Origin: Valencia hispanica
Taxonomy: Eukaryota > Chordata > Actinopteri > Cyprinodontiformes > Valenciidae
DNA length: 64,000 bases
Direction of reading: 5' to 3'
Assembly (NCBI GenBank): GCA_963556495.2
Contig: OY747702.1
Coordinates: 9,081,193-9,145,192 of the forward strand
Shown: in pieces, positions 33,936-47,436 of the stretch
Layout of the letters: each line of letters opens with the position of its first letter
Numbering within the stretch: the first letter of the stretch is position 1
The notes under the pieces: generated by a model
What the model was told of the DNA's origin: nothing
Database searches by the model: none
Seen by the model: only the letters and a program-made list of their open reading frames with translations
Made by a program: the position numbers and the translations under genes

Positions 33936-35169
33936 GGATCCATGGCGTCTTCTTTTCAACTCATCAGGGTTTTGTGGCTGTAGTTGAGGTATTATTTGAG
34001 CTTTTGTGATGTTAATCAGTTGCTGCCAGTTGTAAACCACCTTGTTGCCATGGTTATGCATCATAACAAATGTCAAAAAATTAAAAGTATCAGCAAAAAT
34101 CCTTCCAGCTGCACAGCATTCAAAACCAGAGAGAACAGTTGTCCACAAAAACAATGTTTCTACCAGAAATGGAAGAATTAAAGTTTAAAAAAAGAAAAAA
34201 ATATGAATATATATAAATATAAATAAAAATAAAATATAAAAAATATGAACCAAAGTAACAGAGCTACTCCAACATGCTGCCACCTTGAGCGGCGCAATTC
34301 CGGAAAGAATTAAGTAATACAAGTTAAGAGAACTTGTATTACTGTATTGTATTACTGTATTGTATAACTACAAAGATCTTTAAGTACCAAAGTCAAAGTA
34401 GCTATATATACACATGTGCGGTAGGTTGACTTCTAGATAAAGCTGTTATACATCATATAACACAAACTGAGGGAACTATTTTTTAGAGTTTGACAGTTAA
34501 AGTCACCAAGACCATAGATAACTTCAGCTGATGTATAGCTACCATTAGCCAAATGCTTTAAAGCAGCTGTTTCGATGAAGGCCTGCCTCAGGCACTCTTT
34601 TTCCATTCTCCCCACTCTGCTGTATGTTGTTATTTACGATGGAGAGGACAGGAGAAAGCTATGTACCTTGGGAGGTGCGAGTCCTACGCCATGCATCGAT
34701 CATGCTTCAGCGCAGCTGTAGAAGTTAGAACAACCTCCACTCTTCTATATTTGTGCACAAGGAAACAGATCAGCTTCATCAAATTCAATGTTTATGCCTT
34801 TTCCGTTTACAAAAGGTTAGTCAGGCAGAAATATAGCTATTTTTAAGGTGTTATGCCAGAGAGGCAAAGTGAACTGAAAGTGAACTCTAATGTCAAGGCG
34901 AAACCAAAGTTTATAGACGTCTGTCTGTCAGCAAGGATAAAGCTGGTAAATAATTAGAATTGTACTGATCAGAATTTAGTGGCCTTTTTTATCAATACAG
35001 ATTTGAGCCAGTTCTGATTTCTCTTTAAAACAAGATTGAACAACCGCAAAACATAAAACGCATAAGGAATTTAATTTTAAAGCCATCCTGCCATTCATGA
35101 GAATGAAATAAAGTTTTTTACTGTTTTAGATTAAAGAAAAAGATTTTAAAGTTCTGATTTTAAACTGTC
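33936..35169. other. No recognised gene; short palindrome
   Basis: A perfect 13-bp inverted repeat with a 5-base loop lies at 34313-34343. 34180-34250 is A/T-rich. A minus-strand ORF near 33960-34150 has no motif I can name and runs into the LINE fragment. Confidence 0.45.
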
Positions 35170-35326
<157 letters not shown>

Positions 35327-37705
35327 GAACGCATAAAATGGAAGATTAATGAAACTGCATAAAACATCAGTCCATATGAGGTATGTGTGTGGCTGGAGAT
35401 GTTATAAGATGGTAGAAGTCCGATCTGGTCTCAGTAAAAATAATAAATAGATTTAGTGTAAAGGGGAAACTAAATTGTATTTATTCAAAATGTAGACACT
35501 ACAAACGTTTTCTACAGCATGCCATATGTTAGGTGTTTATAACCAGTCAACAGAACCTTGTTTAAAGAAAATCTGAGCTATTCCTTTAAGGTGATCATAT
35601 AGCTAGAAAGGTTGCAGAAAGTGTCTGTCTATCCAGTTCAGAATTTATATATGATCTTTATGTTGATGTAGTAAAAAAACAGAACAGATTGTTTGGAATT
35701 GTATATAAATGCACATTGTTGTAACATTCAGAGTGGGATAGTTTGACAGAACAATGAAGAAAAAGCTGCATACATATGCACACACACACTCATATACAAA
35801 CATACGTTCACATATATTTGTTCTTTTATGACTGAGCTGGAGACACTAATGAGGACAAAGATTTTCTGGCTGAGGCCCCTCAGTTTACTCCGTTTGTAGG
35901 ACAATAGCAGATCGAAGGTTCTTAGAAGAGCCGATTAAAACTTTCCCCCTAGACTTTTAAAACTTTCCAGCTCCCTCTGAAGCCTTTACAGCTTTAGATC
36001 GCGAGTTAGAAACTGGTCCTGGCAGCACAGATTACCAAACTGCAGTGAGACACTAATTCTCCAACAGTTCGTCTATCACATAATACATCGTTGCTCTTTG
36101 AGGCTGGATTCCGACTCTGTATTTCTCTTCTTTACAAGCAGTCGGAGCAAGCATTGGTTAGTTCTGATATGAGAAGCCTGGGGCAGAGCGCCATTAAAGA
36201 GGCTGTAAGGAAGAAATGACAAAGTGAGGAAAACATCTTCTATCAACAGCCTGTCTGTCATTAGGTTCAAACGTTTTATGTCGTGATATTGATTTAAAGT
36301 GAGGAGAATTCACATATTCACCTTCAGACACTTTTACATTATGCTGACTGACCCAGCTATTAGTTCACTGGCACGGCGTTCACATCGTTCCACTGATTTT
36401 ATCACATATCCAGGAATAGTGTAACTAAGTCATTCATCATTTATTCTCATTGGCTTGAGGGTGTTAGTGGAGTGTAAGTGTCATAAAAGTAGCTTATGTA
36501 TAAAAGATCACTACTTGGTTCCAGCAGTTAAAGCATTTTTTTTGGCTTGTAAATTGTTGTGGTTTATGTTGTGATGGTGTGTTTCCTGTTCAGCATAAGA
36601 TTTGTTTATTTTGGCACAAGAACAAATTTTGTTGCACTGCAATTACCGCAAGATTTGGCTGTAATTATAAGATGCTGTGAGACCTGTGTTTGATGAAACA
36701 TGCAAAGCACTTTGTCTGAGCCATCTGTAGCGGCCTGCTCAATTACCAGTTGTACAAGGTAATTTGTTATACTTGTGTGAGAATATGAGACAGATTTGTA
36801 ACGTATGGTCTTCTAATTATTTTATAGGTTAATTCAGAATTCACAAGACTATAGAGTATTCTTCTTGGACCTTTGAAGACATTTTTTTGTTAAACATGTT
36901 TTACTTTTACGGAATGAAGTGTCTAAAGCAGTTTTTGTGTGTGTCTGTAGTTCTTACAGCGTTTAATAAATAAAAGCAAAGGGCTTAACTGTAGGAAACA
37001 GTTCCAGTGTTGTCATTTTGGAGCTACACCTGCTATGATCTCCCCACCTTCATCTACAACCCCATTAACCGCTTATCTTTTTTATCCCAGACACCGCTGA
37101 GACCAGATGTTCCAGTCCCTTCTCCTGTGCTCATTTATTTGTCTTTTGTAATTAGACTTTGTTACCTTTTAAGAGGTCTGCGCCTGAATTCTGCATGTGG
37201 GTCAGAAAACTGTCCGAAACCATGACACTGAGATTGGTGGAGAACGATAGGGATAAGATCCTGTGGGACGTCCAGATTCAAACCAATAAACAGGTGACGG
37301 GCAATCAACTGGATATTTTGGTAGTGGACAAATTAAAAAAAGAGAGCAGTAGTGATGGATGTAGAATTTCCCCTAACAGCAACATCAAATAAGTAGGAAA
37401 ACAAGAAGCTTCAGAAACACCAAGGGCTCAAAGAGGATAAAGAGAAGCTGTGAAGAGCCAACGCCTGTGTGGAGCCAGTGGTCATTGGTGCACTTAACCT
37501 AAAAGACGTAAACAAATTTTGCACTTCAGGGTATGAATTATATGAATAAAGCCCAACTCCTGCATCCCAAAAATAAATAGAAGCTTTCTTCAGAATGTCA
37601 AATATGATGAAGGTGAACTGGAAATAAACATAAACAGACCTCAGTTCAGTCAGAGTGCAACTCCAAGGGCAAAATATGTTTCTGTTACACCTTTCAGTTA
37701 AAATG
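35327..37705. other. No recognised gene
   Basis: No convincing ORF. Near 37180-37225 the phrase ATTCTGCATGTGGGTC followed by CCATGACA resembles the end of fish LTRs, but no start or duplication was found. Confidence 0.45.
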
Positions 37706-37800
37706 GTAAACAGCCTGTACTTGTATAGCACTTTATCAAGTCCTGAGGACCCCAAAGAGCTTCACACTACATTCACACATACATTCACACACACAATGAA
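37706..37800 (-). mobile_element. LINE 3'-end fragment
   Basis: ATGGTAAACAGCCTGTACTT then GTATAGCACTTTATCAAGTC and CAAAGAGCTTCACAC form the reverse of a common fish LINE 3' terminus. Very short. Confidence 0.65.
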
Positions 37801-38270
37801 CAATTAGTCTGTAGCTTTAGAATGACTATGCTATCTACACAATGAAATATTCAAATGCCAGCAGCCAGTGTGACTAAATGTTCACAGCACTACTGACATC
37901 CAGAACCTATTTTCCATCTTGAAAACTCTATTTAACCCCCTTCACTTACCACCAATCTAATGACAGACACATTTGCTTAATTTTCTTACTGTCAAAGTGG
38001 CAGTTAAAAGCAAATTGTTTGCCCAACTGTCTAAACCTGAACTTTCCCTAGTCAAGAGTTCCACTAACTCGCCATGCAAAAGTACAACTGCATCATTATC
38101 TTGATTTACCCCTCTACTGAGAAAGGCGTGCCTTAACTTTTCACATGTTGCTGTCCTACTACATGCCCGCTTGACACCGTTCCTGCTAAACTACTGCAAT
38201 CAATGGGTCCTATGGTAACTGCACCAGTCACACATGGGTTTAATGCTTCATTGACATGGGCTAAACAATT

Positions 38271-38827
38271 TGGTTCAGTGTATTTATACAGCACCAAATT
38301 CACAATTCATGTCATCTCAAGGCACTTTACAAGTCAAACATGAATACATTCCAATCAGTTTAAAAGTTTTCTACCTAAGGAAACAGCAGATTGCAACGTG
38401 CCATTGACTTGCAAGATTTACTGCTCCTGGACAAACATGCAGCAAAAGTAGACCATTCCCTGCGTTGTGTTGTTGATTTCACAGCAATCCCTCATACTGA
38501 GCAAACATGTAGCGACATAGAGAGTTAAAACATCCCTTTAACAGGAAGAAACCTCCAGCAGAACAAGAACCTAGCTCAGTATGAGCGGCCATCTGCCACG
38601 ACCGAAAACAGAGCAGAGAGACAGTAGAATAGAAGAACTGATGTAGGAATATTTTTTATGTTAAAGAAAGTAAAAAGTAACAGTAGAGGGAGAACGTTCA
38701 TTTAATGGAAGCATCATCTCAGCCGATGGCCCGCTCCAATAAGGCATTACAGCTAAACTGAATGCCAGACCTGGTGAAGCTTCTATGAGGAGAAAAACAC
38801 TGAGAGAACATCAAGTTAACAGAACAT
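38271..38827 (-). mobile_element. Diverged LINE 3'-UTR copy (five-copy family)
   Basis: It follows the same order of blocks as 27767-28320 (CATCTCAAGGCACTTTACAA, CAATCCCTCATACTGAGCAA, ACAGGAAGAAACCTCCAGCA) but with many substitutions and insertions, so it is clearly older than the copies at 27.8 and 31.7 kb. Confidence 0.8.
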
Positions 38828-38839
38828 GGCTGTGTATCT

Positions 38840-39297
38840 GGTCTTAAGTCAGGCTAAAAGAGTACATATCACTCCTCTCTTCATTGAGTTCCACTGGCTA
38901 CTCTAAACCATCCACATCAAATTCAAGACACTGATAATCTAATGGGTTCTATCTACTAGAATGCTCTTGCAACAGCTTATGTTACTACACGACCCCACTA
39001 ATCGTCAAGGTTGCAGTGTCTACATCACAGTCAAGAATATCCAGACTCTTTTGTCATTTGCTATTCCATGTTGGTGGAATGATCTACAGAGCGGTACCAA
39101 AACAGGGGTGTCCCTGTAAATTTTGTAGAAACTCTTCTACCCTAGCACCCACCCTGTACTTCCCTAACTCCTCTACCCGACTACCTGTCGCTGTTGTTAG
39201 CTTTGATATTAACTGCATTGTTAAATCCGCCTTTCTAAGTCACTTTTGGATAAAAGTGTCTGCTAAATGCAGAAACATGATAGAGAAAAGACAATAA
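38840..39297 (+). mobile_element. LINE C-terminal fragment and 3' end
   Basis: The sequence carries decayed RT C-terminal phrases (an IEFHWLL-like segment near 38890, then FAIPCWWNDL-like near 39055). It ends with CTTTTGGATAAAAGTGTCTG then CTAAATG, the typical 3' terminus of a fish LINE family. No intact ORF. Confidence 0.65.
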
Positions 39298-42200
39298 ACT
39301 AACAGTTTCCATTCCACAGAATAAGAGCAGCTTCCTTCTCTTCCGCCAATGTCTGTCCCATTGATTCCCATTACTGGTTACTATGGCAATGCCAATTGCC
39401 TTATCCTACAATAAAACTGATTTCTGAACATCAGAGAGAAACAAATGAGTGTTAGGCTTTACTAACAAAACACACTGTTTGTTTTTCCTAGTTTGTTCGG
39501 GTCAACACACAGGAGGTTCAAACAGTTAATGTGGTAAGAAATCTGAGAGGGAAGAGGAGTCAATATGATCAAAACCAGAAACAAAAAGAATGGTTAGAGA
39601 TAAGCAAAAGAAAAAAAGTTACAAGCTTTGTGCCAAAAAAATAATTTAGCCAGATTAGAACAGCAGCAAATATAAAAGAAAGTGGGATAAAAATTCAGCA
39701 ATTGCATAAAAGAAATTCAGTGTGTTTAACTATTATGACATTTTTAATTTAATTTTTAGGTTTTCCATATGAGGTCAATATTAGCATATACTGCTGTTTG
39801 AGGTTTTTGGGCACATTTGTGAAGATACACAGTTTTACTCACAGGCCCAAAAAGTAATTAGATCATTTTTAAGGGCGGTTGTATCAACTTGGAAATTTTA
39901 ATTCCACCTGTTTTATTTTTGTAATCTGCCTGTGGTCTCTTACAATACCAGATTTTTTATTTACCCAGTGTAAACATGGGGTAGAAGGTATACAAAGATT
40001 AGTGAATGGAAACTCCAACAGAACCAGAAATTCCCTTTATAGACAAAAGTAGGGGAGAAGGCCAAAAAACAGGTAGGAAACATCTAAATTACACATTTGT
40101 TTAAGGTTTATTTGCATTTTCAAAGAAATGGCATGGAATGATCTCTTATTAATCATTCCATTTGCACTCAGAAGTTGGAATTTCCTAGTTCAAAGTCAGA
40201 AACATAAGCTGGGAAGTGGGATTTTTGGACTTTGAAAGTCAAAGGTTTAAAAAAACAGACTCCAGAATGCTTGCTGCATTTTCTGAGATACTGTTGAGAA
40301 ATGTTAGGATCCTTATTCCTCTGCAGAGAATCTTTGATGGAGAAGTAGAGCTTTGCCTGCTGCACCTGCTAGCAATCAGCTGATTTGGGGATTGATGGAG
40401 CTGTGTGGCGACCAGTCCTTGCCTGATGATTAGTCTTTATGGTGGAATTAAATCATATGAATCTCCCTAAGTCGCATTTTTATGATTCCTGTTTCCTGGT
40501 GAAATTTACTCCTTGTTCTTTCTGTGCCTCCCAGGTTGAAACGTCTTCGTTGGCTTCCACACCTACTTGTGGATCTTACCCCTCAGCCTCTCAGATCTCC
40601 TCGGATGTTCACTTGCTCCACAGACGCCACAACTGCTCCCTCCACCTCAGGCTGTATCTGAATACCCATTCTCCAACAATCCTGAGCATGATCTCATCTA
40701 TCTAACAGGGCTTAGTTTGGCATCTAATCTCATAATCTCATACTAATTATGGAAAAAATAGATTCTTCTTAAACAAAGATGAAACGGAGGTCCTTCTGGC
40801 GTTTTGATATTTAAGAGGCATATTGATCAATATAGGGGGCAGTGTGCATAAAAACAGTGTCATCAATCCAACCCTCCTTGTGATTCCTAAGATGTCTGCC
40901 AGATACAATCATAACAGACATAGCAGGCACTTTTGTCAAACTACCGACTCAACGTTTGTAGCCTTATATCTGTGCCATCTCAAACAAAAATTGTCTTTTT
41001 ACATCCACAAGGGTCCAGGTAATGTCTTCCAAAAAAAACGTTAGCCCACAACAATTCTGACATCCTCAATCCAACATAATCCACCGCTGAAAACCGTTGT
41101 AAATTCATTTTTTGCAAGCATTTATCACAATGTTTTCATGGTAGCTTCCATTAGCATGTTCAGATTAGCCACTGCACATGACCAGAAGTACTAGCTTTTG
41201 ATTGACATTAGTAGATATCTTGCTGCTCTGACGTCTGTCATCCAGGTGATCTGCCACAACTTTATCAGGAACATAATGCTGGAACAAAAATCTTCTGTTC
41301 TCTAACTTGACCTCCCTGCCCTAGATGCATTCACTAGGACAGAGAATAAGTAATCAATCTCAATTACATTGGAATATTCCTGCAACAACATCTTACTTAG
41401 TCCTTCTTACGTGTGTCTTTCAAACCAATTGTGGCACAGAATAATGATGATTGACTCATAGAAAATAGCAAATGGAAAGTTGTAAAGGCAGATATCTCAC
41501 ATGAGGGACAGGCTTTATCACACGACTTGAAACTAATACTTAAATGGACTCATCCAAACACAGATGTTATATTATTGCACACACTTACGCACCAGCAAGG
41601 CGCCATGTTGGTTTACTTTGCGTAGTTACTGAGTGTGGTGCATGCGCGTTGGGTATAGGAGAGGGTCGGTGACGTCATCCGTTTCAGATGTATGCCAGAG
41701 AGCTCGTCAACACGGAGAACCCTGAGCTGGTGTTTTCAGATTTCTGCACTTTGGGACCCGGTTTCAAAAATGATCATTTACGGTGTCCTGAAACGCCGGC
41801 TCCTTGTGGATGATACACGTATTCGATGAAATATCTTTGCTACTACACCTTTTTTCGTCTCGTGTAACCAGGGCCTAAGAGAACTTAAAGCAATAATGAA
41901 CATCACAAGAGAGGAGGGAAACATAACAGAAATACAATAAACTTTAGAAAGAACCTAAATCTGAGAATAATGCTAATAAGGAAATAGAGTAAAGCAGAGC
42001 CAACAGATGAGATAAAGAAATAATATAAGATCAACCTAATGATATGGAAGTGACCACAGGACTTAACTTAGATAAGAAACACTAATTCAAGAGTAACTAA
42101 GATAAGACCTAAGTAAATAAATAAGGAATGAACCAAAAACAAGAGAAACTCCACATACAAACACCTGAGGGTTAAAAAGGAGGAGAAAACACACTGGAAG

Positions 42201-43429
42201 GAAAAACTCAAATAACATATGCACCTAAGGAATGTAACATTAGGTAGACATCTATCAGTAATATTGGTTTATATCTTATCAGGAATTAATATTTCCACTT
42301 TATCAGTATATTGTATATTGGTACAAAAAAGAACAACAAATATCAACTTTCTCCCTGACCGATCTATGTTCGTTGGGCTTCATGATGTCTGTTCTCCAAT
42401 AAACCCCAGGGGCCTCACAGAACAGATATATTTATACTAGGGTTAAATAACACAGATAGACTCTAAAGATCTGAATGTCTGTAGTTGCACTGAAGACCTT
42501 TGAGGGTATTGGGGCAAGGCGACTAAATTCAAATGCACATCAGAATTACCAGATTTTTATTTGGAACTATTTTGAAACTCATTTTTCATTTTGATTCCAC
42601 TTCACAATAAGCCTCTTGTAGACTATTGCATCAAACCACAAATTTGCCTTAAACCACTTTGTGATGCAGCCAAGGAGGCAGATGGAGGGTCCTATTGAAA
42701 GCACGTTGCCTTAAAGTCATCAGAGTTAAGCCTCTTCATACCAGATTTTGTTAATTTGTGCATTAAACGCCTACATTTATTGTGTGTTACTTTCAAGTAA
42801 ACACTCTGCTCAGAAATGAGCATCTTCCTCACAGCAACAGTCTCCCTTATTCATTTTCTTTCCACCTTGTTGCTGGAGGTCCTGCTGTAGGATTGATTTT
42901 GTTGGCAAATCCCAGTTTGATAGTGCCAGCTGCAACAAGGAGCTTTGTTTTGATCTTATGTACTCAGTTTTTTTCTTTTTAAAGGAACTGCAATTTATTT
43001 TGTCTGTTTCGATAATCACACACCTAAAGAGTTCCCACATATGCAGACATGACCGCTTGCTGTGCTGACCTATCTGATAAACCTTAACTAGGGACTTCAG
43101 TGTTTAATATGTCTTCAAAGAGAAACTGGACCAGATCTGTTGTCAATGGATTATTTTCCATCAGTCACCAACAGAGAGGGAATCCAGACAAATCAAGAAG
43201 AATCGAACTTTTAAGTGACCACAGAAAGCCCTACAGATTTGGTCTTTTCACTGGTGAACGAAAAGCCCATAGAAGAAAATCCACCACTAATGTAACTTCA
43301 TTCACTCCTGGATTTTCATTGTGTGCATTTCAAGATCCTGGTTCCGACTTGGCGAGCTCAGCATTGACAAACACCAGTCTACATGTCTGAACTATTACAT
43401 CCCTACACCCCCTCCACCCCCACCAGGGC
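39298..43429. other. No recognised gene
   Basis: About 4 kb without a firm feature. 41570-41880 is GC-richer and ends TCGTGTAACCAGGGCC, reminiscent of the ends of some fish DNA transposons, but no matching left end was found. Short ORFs show no motifs. Confidence 0.45.
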
Positions 43430-43692
43430 CCTGAGGTCTTGTGATCAAGACCTATCGAAGACTTTAGGAGATTGAGCTTTTTCTTCTGTGGCTCCAAGAA
43501 TCTGGAACTCACCCACTGTCTCTGAGATCAGCAGACTCAATGGTTTCTTTTACCGGCCAGCTAAAAATGTATCTTTTTGAATCTGCTTTAGTTTAATTTT
43601 GTCTTGTGTATTTTTATTTTGCTTGTTAAAGCACTTTGTGATTTCTGTCTTGGAAGGTGCTATATAAATAAAGTTTTACTTACTTACTTTAT
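43430..43692 (+). mobile_element. LINE 3' end with (TTAC)n tail
   Basis: A decayed protein C-terminus (LELTH, then LLPAS-like) is followed by GTTAAAGCACTTTGTGATTT, GTGCTATATAAATAAAG and three or four TTAC units. This is a LINE terminus with its own short tandem tail. Confidence 0.75.
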
Positions 43693-45409
43693 CTACAACA
43701 GATCTCCAGAGAAGAAATGTTGACTTGAATAAGATTTACAACACTACAGGGAGCCCATCATCTAGGATTCTCGGTTTATGAAAGGAGGAACTTATTGGTA
43801 GATATTCATCAGTGCATGACCACATTGTAAACCTGATTGCCGGAGTTTGGCGTCCCTTGGTCTCACCCAGTGACTCTTGGGCCTGGACCACTGTTGGGGT
43901 TCTTTGCTGTGAACCTATCTGTGTTAGCTGTGTAGCTAGTCTATGGGGGGCGCCTGGTGTCTGTCTTCCTTGGATCGCTGCAGCCTTCAGGAGCTGAAGC
44001 TACCTCACCTTGGTTGCTCTTGAGTGTCGCAAGATTTCGAACAACTTTGCACCACAAGGTGACAAGTTTGCATCAACGGTGGAGGGTCATAAGAGTTTGC
44101 ATTACATTGATATAGCTGTCTACTTTGAGGCCAAATCCAATATTAATTTAATTGAATAATTATTCCATATATTTAGTTTTGCGATATAATTTCTGTAGAG
44201 CAAAACTGCTGTGGAACACGTAGGCAGCCAGCTTCTCCTTATGAAGTTGCCTGGAGATGGAATACATTAAAACAGTCAAAAAAAATTATATTTTTACCTC
44301 TGTTCTTCCTCCGTAGCAGCGATTCTGACGAGACCTGCTGCTAAATGTAATCAGAGTGGATTAAGCACTACTAAGCTAACATTATGTGACGAAATATGGA
44401 ACATTTCAATGGGAATAAACACTTTCTGACACCAATAGTTTATGCCTTGTTTTTATGTAACATAAAAGCTACATTAGAAGACAGGGCAGAGAAATCATTG
44501 CTCCATTTCCCATGGCTGGTAATGAAAAACAATAAAAAAGAAATGGAAGGCAACAAAACTGAAATATAGCCAGTGTCAATGTCCATGGACAATACCAATT
44601 ACACTAATCCAAATGTCCTCATTTCCAGAAATCCAGTTTAGTTTGATTGCAGGAAAATAATTTGTGTAGCTTTAAATGTTCCAGCCACAAGCCGTTGTAC
44701 ACCACTTTCATTCTTTCTCCTGTATAAAGGATGATTTAACTGCAGAGTCCCAAACCACCATGCAACACACGACCACAGGACCACAAATGGTCTCTTCCTG
44801 CTCCAGTGCTTTGGAAAAAACAAAGAATGAATAATGAATAACTGAATTATTTGCTTTACAGTGTTTGCATAACTGCACTTTCTGGGCAAACGGGCTGCAT
44901 GGCTCATAGAGTTTGACAGAGGAGGATAATCCTCAGGTAAAAACAACAACCAATTTGTACCGAGCACTTAGCAAACAAAGCCCTTTTAGGTACAGCACCA
45001 TCTATGTAAATTGGCTCCCCTGATGAAGATGGGTAGAAATGAATCTTTTGTTGTAGCAAAAGAATCTCACACTGACAAACTGGGATCCTTTAATGTTCAT
45101 TAAAAAGTACATTCTTTTTACAAAACAATTGTCGCAACAATTGTTTGCACATCTACCTTTGCATAAAGCCCTTTGGAAAATATGGCAGCACACGTCTGGG
45201 GTATACAGAGAGAGGGAATGATGTCAGGTGATTGAGACGGCCATGGAAAACTACTGATTTTTTCATTTGCCGAACCCACTCAGTTTTTTTTTTTTGGCAA
45301 CATGTTTTAAATAATTTTCCTGTTGAAAAACCCTCTGAAGACCCACTTTCAGTTTTCTGTTGCAAGATTTTTACGTGAAACATTCTGGTTTTCCAAAAGG
45401 TTCATGATG
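43693..45409. other. No recognised gene
   Basis: AT-rich spacer with motif-less ORFs. Confidence 0.45.
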
Positions 45410-45885
45410 CCATGTACTCTGGGCATGCAGTGCTTTTTCAGATTTTGATCTTTTCTTCTTTGCCATCCCCACTTGGAGAGTTTGTTGCTGGAGAGCAGGA
45501 GCCTAAAGTCATCTGGGTCCCATGTAAAAAGGCTAAACAACCTGATAAAGAAGGTTCTGGTTCTGTTCTTGGGACAACTGTGGAACATCTGGAGATGATG
45601 ATGCAAAGAAGGATTCTTCATAAAATCAAAAAAATTATGGACAACCCTGAGCATCCTCTTCATGAGACAGTCATACAACAACAGAGCGTCTTCAGTCGGA
45701 GGTTTCTTCAGTTTCGCTGCAATACAGACCGCTACAGGAAATCCTTCCTGCCCACAGCCATCATCATTTACAACAACTCCTTAAATAATTAATTATATGA
45801 GCTATACCAACACTTAATTTCCCTCTGGGATCAATAAAGTATTTTTGAATTTTGAATTTGAATTGAATTTGAATGTAAAGTCCCA
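45410..45885 (+). pseudogene. LINE C-terminal fragment with 3' end
   Basis: ORF 45412-45792 ends with MQRRILHKIKKIMDNPEHPL and RYRKSFLPTAIIIYNNSLNN, nearly the same protein end as the minus-strand copy at 23934. The 3' UTR closes with AATTTCCCTCTGGGATCAAT, AAAGTATTTTTGAATTTTG and a TTGAATTGAA tail. Only the first ~65 residues of the ORF are unlike the RT frame, so the N-terminal part is out of frame or unrelated. 5'-truncated near 45410-45500. Confidence 0.82.
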
Positions 45886-45990
45886 GTAGTGTTTAGCAAA
45901 CACAAAGGTGGTGCTAATAAGTGTGGCAGTGTGATTTTTAAATTTGAAGATAAATAAACTGAACTGGATTGCATAACATGTTAACTTATT

Positions 45991-46654
45991 ATCATGGTCA
46001 GAGATGCTCACAAGTCTCTGAGCTACAGTCCAAGTCGAGTCTCAAGTCTCTTTATTATATTAAGTCTCTGCTATAGGTGTCGCATCATCACCTACAGCGA
46101 CCCATCCAACACTGCATAGCTATATATAAGGAATTCAAAGCATGTAATATGTTATTATAACTCCTTTATCTATTAGCATACAGTATCAGCTTTGATTTTG
46201 ATATATATTTAGTTTTGCAACATGACCAAAACACCAAGAATGCTTTACTCACAGTAAAACACACAGTACAGTACAGATCTTTAGGTGGTTCCTAAAGGGA
46301 TATCCTAATTCCTAAAGGTTGATAAGTTAAAAACAAAGTTAATAACTGGTTCCACAGACTGTATTACATAAATTTTAACACCCTATGTTTTACCGCAAAC
46401 TTGCGACTATAGTTAACTTTCTAAAGAAGACCCAATCGCTTGTTTGCTAAGGGTCGGGACCTACAGCAGCATCAGCACACTGAAACTATTGTATTCAGTA
46501 AAAAGTGTTATAAAATATTTTATAGCACTTTTTAATCTGTGATTGTGTGTTAAAAGTGTTCACAAGATACCAACCTTTCGCCAGCCGTCTTCTCTGCACC
46601 AAATAGGCCACGCCTCCACAGGTGATCCAGACAGACGTACACGGAGGGGAGGGG

Positions 46655-46708
<54 letters not shown>

Positions 46709-46961
46709 CGCGTGAGTGACAGAGAGACGAAGAGAGAGCAGGGAAAACAAATGCAGCTGAACGAATACGCTGCGTGTTTTAAATAGCGTAAAAAAGAAAA
46801 ACGAAACACAATATGTGACGGTCGATGTTGACTTTTTTTCTTTTTTTGGGGGGGTCGGTGTTTAATCTGTGGCCCACCGCAAGTCTGAAGTCACTGTGTG
46901 TGCGACTTAAGTCGCACTCGAGTCGGAGTCTCAAACTCGAGTCCCCATCTCTGATCATGGT
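45991..46961. mobile_element. Non-autonomous hAT transposon with 8-bp target duplication
   Basis: Element 45999-46953 (955 bp) starts CAGAGATG and ends CATCTCTG, and the ends are partly complementary further in (AAGTC/GAGTC-rich subterminal motifs). The 8 bp ATCATGGT occurs directly outside both ends (45991-45998 and 46954-46961). An 8-bp duplication and CA...TG ends are diagnostic of hAT. No transposase is seen inside, so it is non-autonomous. Confidence 0.92.
46656..46709. repeat. (TG)n(GA)n compound microsatellite inside the hAT element
   Basis: About 16 TG units followed by about 10 GA units. Confidence 0.95.
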
Positions 46962-47436
46962 ATGTTCAAATTAAAGGCTGGATAAAAAAAAAAATCTTTC
47001 TCTATTCTGAGATTTAACTGCTGCAGTAAAAGCTTAATTCATTTGAAAGGTTTTAACCAATAACATAGAGCTACAACATCATCCAGACGGATTTGTTATC
47101 AATATGTATGTCAGTAAAGAGTATGATCTGAACGTTTTCAGAAGCAAAGTATGTGGGTATGTCTTGTATAAAATTAATATGTAGAAAGACATCAAAATCA
47201 GTCGATCCCCACAAGATATTCAAATGATTTGAATAGAATCTCAATGAAACAACAATACAGTGGACCCCCGCCCATTTGCAGTTTTGTATTCACAGATTGG
47301 CCCACTCGCTGATTTGTTTTTGCAGATCATATCTGAAACATTCAAAAGAAAGGGCAACTCAGCAAACTCAAATACCGAGGAGGAATGCTTACCTGACACG
47401 CTATTGGCTGGTGTTTAAAAAGCAGTCCATTTCAAT

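Noticed and set aside
33807..34154. Minus-strand 115-codon ORF as a gene
   Set aside because: Its last half is LINE 3' end read in a wrong frame; the first half has no motif.
37007..37225. Solo LTR ending CCATGACA
   Set aside because: Only the end phrase is suggestive; no TG start, polyadenylation signal or duplication could be placed.
41570..41880. DNA transposon ending TCGTGTAACCAGGGCC
   Set aside because: Only one end resembles a known terminus; no inverted partner or target duplication found.
46495..46809. Minus-strand ORF with Ser-Leu-Thr-His repeats
   Set aside because: It is the TG/GA microsatellite inside the hAT element.
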